Below, piece by piece: positions 1-5,190 of a DNA stretch of 7,253 nt. The notes below the pieces were generated by a model, which was not told where the DNA came from, searched no databases, and saw only the letters and a list, made by a program, of their open reading frames with translations. Within the stretch, counting starts at the first letter, position 1. Each line of letters starts with the position of its first letter. This DNA is from CAZFCK01 sp964517355 (GTDB lineage Bacteria > Desulfobacterota > Desulfovibrionia > Desulfovibrionales > Desulfovibrionaceae): the NCBI GenBank assembly GCA_964517355.1, contig CAZFCK010000236.1:1-7253 (forward strand). The letters are read 5' to 3'. A program made the translations under genes and the position numbers.

Positions 1-1
1 C

Positions 2-40
2 AATTGGAAATTGTTTCAGGGGAGAGCCTTGTTTCAAGGC
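2..40 (+). repeat. Left copy of a gene-end repeat module with small hairpin
   Basis: AATTGGAAA (2-10), eight bases, then GGGGAGAGC (19-27). The same two blocks with nine bases between them occur at 7191-7217 near the right end of the window. Here the second block runs into a perfect 6-bp stem (GCCTTG 26-31, loop TTT, CAAGGC 35-40); the right copy is followed by a larger hairpin. The shared arrangement suggests a recurring 3'-end or terminator unit, so a rightward gene may end just left of the window. This hairpin has no T-run after it and would be a weak terminator by itself. The orientation is inferred from the right copy, which follows a plus-strand gene. Confidence 0.4.
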
Positions 41-628
41 GAAAATGCGCTAGCAAGACTTCTGTTCACTAAAACCTCACACATAAGGAATCAAAGCACT
101 TACTAACGGAACAGGCTGAACATGAATTACAATCTGGTTAAGGAAATGGCCTGAAAACGAGTACCTGCTTGGTAAAGAAAGCAGACATTGAGACGGACAT
201 GCTTTGTGTTCTTCAGGAACCGCCAAAAATAATCACATACTCCTGGACAACGTCCGCCATATTTCGGCCTTTTGGTCATCTTTCCTCCACCGGACAACAA
301 GAAATCCTGTAACTTTATTTTGGGCTACCTGTTACCCTGAAAGGAAAAAATAAACAATCTTATGTTATCTTCGTTATACGCAAGCCCCCCATCAGCGTTA
401 TTACTTCTTTTAATACAGGCGTTTTTCAAAAAAAACTCTCCTCACAAGCAATATACCTCCTCTGTATGCCACAAAGCAGCTAAAGGATAATCAAGCACGG
501 CTACTTTATATAATCAAAAACGATGCCAACTTGACCAACTTATATAAAAAAATCATTCCCGACATTTCAGCATGTTATAAGGATGCATTTCGAATGATAT
601 GGTCATTGGTATGGACTGAGCAATAAAC

Positions 629-668
629 CATGTGACAAGTATGTCACACACACCTGTCACATGTTACA
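629..668. promoter_or_regulatory. Cluster of four TGTNACA heptamers (putative operator)
   Basis: Four copies of the self-complementary heptamer TGTNACA start at 631 (TGTGACA), 642 (TGTCACA), 655 (TGTCACA) and 662 (TGTTACA). They create nested inverted repeats: the 18-base palindrome TGTGACAAGTATGTCACA at 631-648, and the 9-bp arms CATGTGACA (629-637) and TGTCACATG (655-663). Such density in 38 bases is typical of a binding site for a dimeric regulator. The half-sites TGTGA and TCACA resemble CRP/FNR-superfamily sites, but the spacer is 8 rather than the usual 6 bases, so the regulator cannot be named. The regulated gene is unclear, since no gene starts nearby on either strand. Confidence 0.4.
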
Positions 669-669
669 C

Positions 670-684
670 TTTTTTTAAAAAAAA
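670..684. other. T7A8 tract
   Basis: Seven T residues (670-676) are followed directly by eight A residues (677-684), only one base after the TGTNACA cluster. A short AT tract like this can act as an UP-element or change DNA shape next to an operator; it is too AT-only to be a strong terminator. TTGAGA at 685-690 resembles a -35 box, but 17 bases on there is only CAAATA (708-713), so no promoter is called. Confidence 0.3.
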
Positions 685-919
685 TTGAGAAAAAAACGAG
701 GCACGGACAAATAGAGGCCATTGATCCGCGGACACAAACTCGCAAAAGCAATACTCGCCCCTTTTCTCCAGAACTCCGTACAATCTTTCGTGTGGAATAG
801 TGTTGGGCATTCTTGTTCGGGCTCTCTTCACCCTGGCATCCCGGGTACCCCAAAAAACTCTACCTTGTTATTGCAGCAGAGAATAACACTCGGCCGCCGG
901 CATCTTTGAAATGAGAAAC

Positions 920-957
920 GCGAGGGGACACCCCGTTGTCACGGGGTGTCCCCTCGC
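920..957 (-). terminator. Rho-independent-type terminator of hflK-hflC
   Basis: A perfect 17-bp stem (920-936 with 941-957) encloses the 4-base loop TGTC. It starts 30 bases after the hflC stop codon. Read on the minus strand, the hairpin is followed by a moderately T-rich tail (GTTTCTCATTT), as expected for a terminator of the leftward operon. On the plus strand the following bases are AGTAAAAAGC, without a T-run, so it should work mainly leftward, although the strong G/C stem may also slow rightward transcription. Confidence 0.75.
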
Positions 958-987
958 AGTAAAAAGCAGAAAGAAATAAAACTGTCG

Positions 988-1833
988 TCAGCGCATATAC
1001 TTTAAAAAGGGATTATCAGGGGTGAGCACCGTCTTGGTGTTTTGCTCAAAGCTTTGTTCATACGCATCCAGACTACGCTTAAATGCATAGAATTCAGGAG
1101 ATTGTTCCAATGCCTTGGCATAAACGGCCGTGGCCTGAGCATCACCGGCGCCGCGCAATTCCTCGGCTTTGCGCTTGGCCTCGGCAAGGATCACTGTGCG
1201 TTGACGATCCGCATCCGAGCGAATTTTGGTTGATTCCTCCTGCCCCTCGGATCGGTATTGCTTGGCCTGGCGTTCGCGCTCCGCACGCATACGGCCGTAG
1301 ATGGCCCGCTCGTTTTCAGTCGGCAAGTCCGTACGCTTGATGCGCACATCCACGACCTCAATGCCATATTCGCTGATCACTTTGGACGAATTCTTCGTAA
1401 CTTGCTGCATGATGAACTCGCGCTTTGAGGAAACGATTTCCGTCAGCGTATGACGCCCCAGCGTCACCCGCAGCTGTGAATAAATAATATCGTCCAACCG
1501 CGCCTGGGCGCCCGGAATGGTACGCACAGTGCGGTAAAATTGCAGCGGATTCACTATGCGCCATTTGGAGTAATTATCCACCACCAGAGTCTTCTTATCA
1601 CTGGTGAGAATTTCAGCCGGTTCGGCATCATACTCCAAGATACGGGAATCAAAAAAAATAACATTCTGCATAAAAGGCAGTTTAAAGTGCAGTCCCGGCC
1701 CCACGGGATCGCCCACCGGCTTGCCGAGCTGCAACACGATAGCCTTCTCGGTTTGAAAAACCGTGTAAAAGGACTGCAAAACTCCAACCAGGACAAGAAA
1801 CAGCACGATGATGAAAGGAGCCGCTTTCTTCAT
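988..1833 (-). CDS. hflC: HflC, SPFH/prohibitin-family modulator of FtsH protease
   Basis: A 281-residue membrane protein that pairs with HflK and, in well-studied bacteria, surrounds and modulates the AAA+ protease FtsH. An uncleaved N-terminal membrane anchor (about residues 5-23) is followed by a periplasmic-side SPFH/Band 7 domain. Family signatures are visible: LTSDKKTLVVDNYSKWRI (76-93), VDVRIKRTDLP (161-171), the charged coiled-coil stretch starting RMRAERERQAKQYRSEG (181-197), and near the end FYAFKRSLDAYEQSF (248-262). The length is slightly below that of E. coli HflC. Its ATG overlaps the hflK stop by one base (TAATG), and AAGGAG lies 8 bases upstream, so the start is secure and translation is probably coupled. 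It is the last gene of the operon, followed by a strong hairpin. Confidence 0.95.
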   Translation of the reverse strand: MKKAAPFIIVLFLVLVGVLQSFYTVFQTEKAIVLQLGKPVGDPVGPGLHFKLPFMQNVIFFDSRILEYDAEPAEILTSDKKTLVVDNYSKWRIVNPLQFYRTVRTIPGAQARLDDIIYSQLRVTLGRHTLTEIVSSKREFIMQQVTKNSSKVISEYGIEVVDVRIKRTDLPTENERAIYGRMRAERERQAKQYRSEGQEESTKIRSDADRQRTVILAEAKRKAEELRGAGDAQATAVYAKALEQSPEFYAFKRSLDAYEQSFEQNTKTVLTPDNPFLKYMR

Positions 1834-2933
1834 TACTGTTGCTCCTTCGCTTGATTCACCTTATTTGGCGCGGGTTCCTGCGCACCTGCGCGGCCTTGGT
1901 TCAACTGCAGCAACGGCAGCACGCTGTTGGTCAGGTTTTCGCCGATAATGATCTTCTCCATTCCCGGAGAGCTGTAGATTTTTTCCATGGTTTCGAGATA
2001 CAGGCGCGTGCGCGTCACCTCTTTGGCCTTATTGTATTCCTTGAGCACGGCCAGAAAACGGTTGGCGTCACCCTGGGATTGCAACACTTTGCTGCGTTTG
2101 TAGGCCTCGGCTTCATTGATGAACTGCGCTCCCAGGCCGCGCGCCCTCGGAATGATATCGTTGCTGTACGCTTCGGCTTCATTGATGATCCGGCTTCTGT
2201 CCTCGCGTGCGCTGGCCACATCCTTGAACGCGTCAACAACTTCCTTGGGAGGATGCACATCTTGCAGCTGCACGGCCACTACGCGGATACCGGCTCCATA
2301 ATTATCCAATATCTCTTGCAAATGGTCGCGTGTTTGGTTTTGAATCTCCAGCTTGCCGTCCGTGAGGGTCGAATCGATCTTGTTGTCGCCAACCACCCCG
2401 CGCATGGCGGCTTCGGCGGCGCTTTTCACCGTTTCGGTCTGGTCGCTCACGTTAAACAAATACGCTTGGGGATCATTGATTTGATATTGCACGATAAACT
2501 GCACATCAACGATGTTTTCATCCCCGGTGAGCATCAATGCCTCTTCAGGCACCAAACGCACCTGGGACTGCCCGTATTGATCGCCGTGCCCCAGACTGCG
2601 GAAGCCCACCTCAATGCGGCGAATCTCACTCACATTGGGCGTGATCACGGTTTCCACAGGATAAGGTAAATGATAATGGGGGCCTGGCTCGGTAATCCTC
2701 TCATAGGCTCCGAAACGCAACACGACGCCCACTTCAGCCGGTTCCACGATATAAATTCCGGACAGCAGCCATAGTAAGACCATGATCCCGAGAATCAGTT
2801 TTCCAGCGGGGAACTTATGTTCCCGAAATTTTTTCAGGCTGGAGGTGAACTGTTCGAAATCCGGCTTCTGCGGTCCGGGTGCGCCGGCCTGCCTCTGCTT
2901 TCGCTCTTGTAATTTATCCCAATCCCAGTTCAT
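1833..2933 (-). CDS. hflK: HflK, SPFH/prohibitin-family modulator of FtsH protease
   Basis: A 366-residue partner of HflC in the membrane complex that modulates FtsH. A hydrophilic cytoplasmic N-terminus (1-43) with several charged residues precedes one membrane segment (about 44-62). The SPFH domain follows: EPAEVGVVLRFG (64-75), GPHYHLPYPVE (84-94), MLTGDENIVDVQFIVQYQI (134-152), VHPPKEVVDAFKDVASARED (226-245). A helical region then repeats INEAEAY (250-256, 273-279), with IIPRARG (260-266) between. The C-terminus is Gln/Pro/Ala-rich and probably disordered. The Gly/Pro-rich N-terminal segment of enterobacterial HflK is much reduced. The Shine-Dalgarno sequence is weak and close (GAGG, 4 bases before ATG). 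It is the first gene of a two-gene leftward operon with hflC, divergent from the mutase gene. Confidence 0.95.
   Translation of the reverse strand: MNWDWDKLQERKQRQAGAPGPQKPDFEQFTSSLKKFREHKFPAGKLILGIMVLLWLLSGIYIVEPAEVGVVLRFGAYERITEPGPHYHLPYPVETVITPNVSEIRRIEVGFRSLGHGDQYGQSQVRLVPEEALMLTGDENIVDVQFIVQYQINDPQAYLFNVSDQTETVKSAAEAAMRGVVGDNKIDSTLTDGKLEIQNQTRDHLQEILDNYGAGIRVVAVQLQDVHPPKEVVDAFKDVASAREDRSRIINEAEAYSNDIIPRARGLGAQFINEAEAYKRSKVLQSQGDANRFLAVLKEYNKAKEVTRTRLYLETMEKIYSSPGMEKIIIGENLTNSVLPLLQLNQGRAGAQEPAPNKVNQAKEQQ
1842..1847 (-). promoter_or_regulatory. Ribosome binding site of hflC
   Basis: On the minus strand AAGGAG stands 8 bases before the hflC ATG, inside the last codons of hflK. It confirms the hflC start and the tight translational arrangement of the pair. 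Confidence 0.8.
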
Positions 2934-3203
2934 AATGCCTCATACTAAGTTGCTGTCGTGCTTCCGGTCAAGACCAGTAAACAACATTCGTTTTTATTCA
3001 GGGCAAAACGCCTGACTATCCCTGGCGCGGTCATTGCCGCTCAGTCTCCGGCATGCTTTGCCAACCTGCGGCCGGAACGACACCTGAGAGCAACCACGCC
3101 GGAACAGTGCGCCTCCGGCCCGCTTCCGCCCTTGCCTCCGCTCTCGTCTTTGCTTACATACGGCGGGAACATTGTTCCACAAAAAGACAGCGATAGGCGC
3201 ACC
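2934..3203. promoter_or_regulatory. Divergent intergenic region between hflK and the mutase gene
   Basis: These 270 bases must hold the promoters of both the leftward hflKC operon and the rightward mutase gene. The part near hflK is AT-richer (about 2975-3000); the part near the mutase is GC-rich. The mutase reading frame is open back to an ATG at 2958, giving an 82-residue in-frame extension (Pro/Ala/Leu-rich, no domain recognised) that I do not treat as coding because the family N-terminus begins exactly at 3204. I see no clear operator. Confidence 0.55.
3132..3160 (+). promoter_or_regulatory. Candidate sigma-70 promoter of the mutase gene
   Basis: TTGCCT (3132-3137) and TACATA (3155-3160) are separated by 17 bases, and would put the transcript start about 35-40 bases before the ATG at 3204. 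Matches to the consensus are only 4/6 and 3/6, so this is the best candidate by position rather than a firm call. Confidence 0.25.
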
Positions 3204-4574
3204 ATGAAAATCATCAAAAAAAGCGTGTTCCGAGCATACGACATCCGGGGCGAGGTGGACAAGGACTTCGATCCGGAGTGGGTACAAGCCTTGGGCCGGG
3301 CCTGCGGCGTTTTTTTTCAGCGCTACGGGCATAAAAGCGCAATTTTAGGACGCGATTGCCGTCACAGCTCCCCCACTTACCTGAAGCAATTGACCACGGG
3401 TCTTGTTTCCTGCGGTATGGACGTTCTCGTCCTCGGCATGGTGCCCACACCTGTTTTTTACTACGCAATGAAAAACCTTGAACGACACGCCGGCATCATT
3501 GTCACTGCAAGCCATAACCCGCCAGAATATAACGGATTTAAAATATGGTCCGGCCAGACGACCTTGCACACGGACGATATTCAAGAAATCATGCGGATTA
3601 TGCAAGCCGGACGTTTTCCCGAAAAAACGGGCATCGTGTGCGAGCATAACATCATTCCGACATATATAAAAGACCTTGCAAGCAAAACGCCTCTCGAACA
3701 TCCCATACACGTAGTGTTGGACGGGGGCAACGGCGCTGCAGGCACAATCTGTGCCGAATTGCTGGAAAAGGCCGGAGCCCGCGTCACCCGCATGTTTTGC
3801 GAGCCCGATGGCGATTTTCCACACCACCATCCCGACCCCGTGGTGGAGGAAAATATCGTGGACCTGAAGCGGAAGGTCGTGTCTATCGGCGCCGATCTGG
3901 GCATCGGGCTGGACGGCGATGGCGACCGCCTCGGCGTGGTCGATGAAAAAGGACAAACCGTGCCAGGTGACCGTTTGCTGGCGATTTTCGCCAGAGATCT
4001 GCTCGCGCGCCGCCCCGGCGCCACCATCCTGGCCGAAGCGAAATGCTCGCACCTGCTCTATCGGGACATCGAAAACCATGGAGGCCGCGCCATAATGAGC
4101 GTCACCGGGCATTCGGTGATGAAGGCGCGTATGCTTGAAACAAATGCGCTGCTCGCCGGTGAAATGAGCGGGCACATGTTTTTCGCCGAGGACTATTACG
4201 GATTCGACGACGCCAGCCTCGCCGCCTTGCGGTTGCTGGACATTCTGGTCAGAGCGAAACGCCCCCTTTCCTCTTTCCTTGAGGATTGGCCCACAACATA
4301 CAGCACCCCCGAATTGCGCGCAGCATGCCCCGAAGACGCGAAAAGTCCCATTGTGGAGCGGGCCGCGGCCATGTTGCGCGCGGACTATGATACCGTGGAG
4401 ATCGACGGCGTCCGCGCCACTTTTCCCGACGGATGGGCTCTGGTGCGCGCCTCCAACACGCAACCCGCCCTCAGCATGCGCTTTGAAGCCGAATCCCCCG
4501 AAGGCTTGCAACGCATCCGCGACATGGTGGAAGCGCCCGTGCTGCGCTGGATCGCCGAGTATCGGGACAAATAA
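3204..4574 (+). CDS. Phosphomannomutase/phosphoglucomutase (AlgC/ManB type)
   Basis: A 456-residue cytoplasmic alpha-D-phosphohexomutase that interconverts the 6-phosphates and 1-phosphates of mannose and/or glucose, feeding GDP-mannose or UDP-glucose synthesis for surface polysaccharides. All four active-site elements are present: the phosphoserine loop TASHNPPEYNGFK (101-113, Ser103), the Mg-binding loop DGDGDR (237-242), the sugar-recognition loop GEMSGHMFF (319-327), and the C-terminal phosphate loop RASNTQPALSMRFEA (415-429). GEMSGH is the form found in enzymes that accept mannose and glucose, and argues against GlmM or a pure PGM. The start was chosen at 3204 because MKIIKKSVFRAYDIRG is the usual family N-terminus and the length then fits (about 455-463); a weak TAGG lies 6 bases upstream. 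An ATG 246 bases earlier in frame is rejected as the start. It is transcribed divergently from hflKC. Confidence 0.93.
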   Translation: MKIIKKSVFRAYDIRGEVDKDFDPEWVQALGRACGVFFQRYGHKSAILGRDCRHSSPTYLKQLTTGLVSCGMDVLVLGMVPTPVFYYAMKNLERHAGIIVTASHNPPEYNGFKIWSGQTTLHTDDIQEIMRIMQAGRFPEKTGIVCEHNIIPTYIKDLASKTPLEHPIHVVLDGGNGAAGTICAELLEKAGARVTRMFCEPDGDFPHHHPDPVVEENIVDLKRKVVSIGADLGIGLDGDGDRLGVVDEKGQTVPGDRLLAIFARDLLARRPGATILAEAKCSHLLYRDIENHGGRAIMSVTGHSVMKARMLETNALLAGEMSGHMFFAEDYYGFDDASLAALRLLDILVRAKRPLSSFLEDWPTTYSTPELRAACPEDAKSPIVERAAAMLRADYDTVEIDGVRATFPDGWALVRASNTQPALSMRFEAESPEGLQRIRDMVEAPVLRWIAEYRDK

Positions 4575-4639
4575 ACCGCCTTTCCGCTCAAATCGCTCCA
4601 ACGCTCTACCGGTTCCTTTTTTTCTTCATCATCAGCCGG

Positions 4640-4674
4640 TTGCCTCCTCGCTATGCAAAAAGGCAATTCTTTTG
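4640..4674 (+). terminator. Weak terminator-like hairpin after the mutase gene
   Basis: TTGCCT (4640-4645) and AGGCAA (4661-4666) can form a 6-bp stem with a 15-base loop, followed by a T-rich tail (TTCTTTTG). The large loop makes it weak. A T7 run at 4617-4623 is the only other terminator-like element in the gap, and it has no stem in front. Partial readthrough from the mutase gene into the ferredoxin/AOR pair is therefore possible. Confidence 0.25.
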
Positions 4675-4701
4675 TTATGGTCAAGCAAACCACTTATTCC
4701 A

Positions 4702-4707
4702 TAGGAG
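4702..4707 (+). promoter_or_regulatory. Ribosome binding site of the ferredoxin gene
   Basis: TAGGAG lies 9 bases before the ATG at 4717 and supports that start. No convincing -35/-10 pair was found in the 142-base gap upstream. Confidence 0.7.
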
Positions 4708-4716
4708 CCGAACCAC

Positions 4717-5190
4717 ATGAAAATATTACGCGCAAGTAAAATGGAGCGTTGCATCGGTTGTTATTCCTGCTCCATGGCCTGCGCCAGGCTGGTGCATAAG
4801 ATGCTTTCCTGGAACACCTCGGGCATCCGCATTTCCACCGCCGGGGGCGTGAGCACCGGATTCGAGGCCAAAGTCTGCGTAGCCTGCTCCCCGGCTCCCT
4901 GCGCTCTGGTGTGCCCCACCGAGGCGCTGACCCAACGCAGGGGCGGCGGCGTGATAATGAAGCGCAACCTGTGCATCCGTTGCGGGGAGTGCGCCCGGGC
5001 CTGTCCGGTGGACGCCATTTACATACCGTCCCATGACGGCACGCCGTATATGTGCATCCATTGCGGGCGCTGCGTGGACTTCTGCCCCCAAGGCTGTTTG
5101 GAGTTCAACGATGTTCCGGAATCCGCCCCCCTCCATCCGGGCGATAACGCACCCGCCGCCAATGACGAGGAGAGCGAACATGTGGGATAA
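4717..5190 (+). CDS. Four-cluster [4Fe-4S] ferredoxin, electron-transfer subunit of the AOR
   Basis: A 157-residue polyferredoxin without signal peptide or membrane segment, so probably cytoplasmic. Sixteen cysteines form four [4Fe-4S] motifs: C12/C15/C18/C22, C54/C57/C62/C66 (the CxxCxxxxCxxxCP form of DmsB/HycB-like proteins), C86/C89/C92/C96 and C113/C116/C119/C123. An extra C127 follows the last motif. About 25 C-terminal residues are Pro/Ala/Asp/Glu-rich and probably flexible. The AOR gene overlaps its end by 11 bases, so the two are surely co-expressed. Size and cluster number match AorA, the ferredoxin-like subunit of the Aromatoleum-type AOR, which passes electrons from the tungsten subunit through a chain of clusters. 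From this context I infer that it is the AOR's own electron carrier; a HycB-like partner of another enzyme is less likely. Confidence 0.88.
   Translation: MKILRASKMERCIGCYSCSMACARLVHKMLSWNTSGIRISTAGGVSTGFEAKVCVACSPAPCALVCPTEALTQRRGGGVIMKRNLCIRCGECARACPVDAIYIPSHDGTPYMCIHCGRCVDFCPQGCLEFNDVPESAPLHPGDNAPAANDEESEHVG
5167..5172 (+). promoter_or_regulatory. Ribosome binding site of the AOR gene
   Basis: GAGGAG stands 7 bases before the ATG at 5180, inside the last codons of the ferredoxin gene. It decides the start: an in-frame ATG at 5033 would add 49 residues that are only an out-of-frame reading of the ferredoxin gene. Confidence 0.8.

Larger units (their letters stand above)
41..919. other. Long AT-rich intergenic region without a supported gene
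   Basis: About 880 bases with no reading frame that has a good start codon, a ribosome binding site and recognisable protein character. It is clearly more AT-rich than the coding regions to the right. Frames stay open at 142-309 (frame 1) and 414-623 (frame 3), but neither has an early ATG with a Shine-Dalgarno sequence, and I recognise neither translation. A perfect TATAAT lies at 509-514 without a matching -35 box. A TGTNACA cluster (629-668) and a T7A8 tract (670-684) are the most ordered parts and are listed separately. No tRNA-like or rRNA-like sequence was seen. It could be a regulatory region, a decayed gene or a small-RNA locus. Confidence 0.6.

Noticed and set aside
122..154. A 10-codon open frame with an ATG start
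   Set aside because: Too short, no Shine-Dalgarno sequence, and no leader-peptide features such as repeated regulatory codons or an attenuator after it.
631..648. A classical CRP site (TGTGA-N6-TCACA)
   Set aside because: The spacer between TGTGA and TCACA is 8 bases, not 6, and no regulated gene is in place; it is kept only as an unnamed operator candidate.
644..909. Short open frames on both strands (644-853 minus, 721-909 plus)
   Set aside because: No recognisable protein features; the minus frame ends in residues read from the T7A8/TGTNACA region and the plus frame needs a TTG start without a Shine-Dalgarno sequence.
1839..2669. A 276-codon open frame on the plus strand
   Set aside because: Antisense shadow of hflK; the hflK product has all family signatures and the antisense protein has none.
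2942..2971. Minus-strand TTGACC (2966-2971) and TAGTAT (2942-2947), 18 bases apart, as the hflK promoter
   Set aside because: The boxes look good, but transcription would begin at about the hflK ATG, which would remove the ribosome binding site; the geometry is unlikely.
3345..4601. A 418-codon open frame on the minus strand
   Set aside because: It lies antisense over the mutase gene, whose four active-site motifs are intact; the antisense translation shows no recognisable domain.
4637..4652. GG-N10-GC pattern (4638-4639 and 4650-4651) as a sigma-54 promoter of the ferredoxin/AOR pair
   Set aside because: Only the GG and GC cores fit; the flanking bases (CGGTTGC and TCGCT) match TGGCACG and TTGCW poorly.
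5033..5179. Upstream ATG extending the AOR by 49 residues
   Set aside because: The extension is an out-of-frame reading of the ferredoxin gene; the ATG at 5180 has GAGGAG 7 bases upstream and begins at the usual AOR N-terminus.
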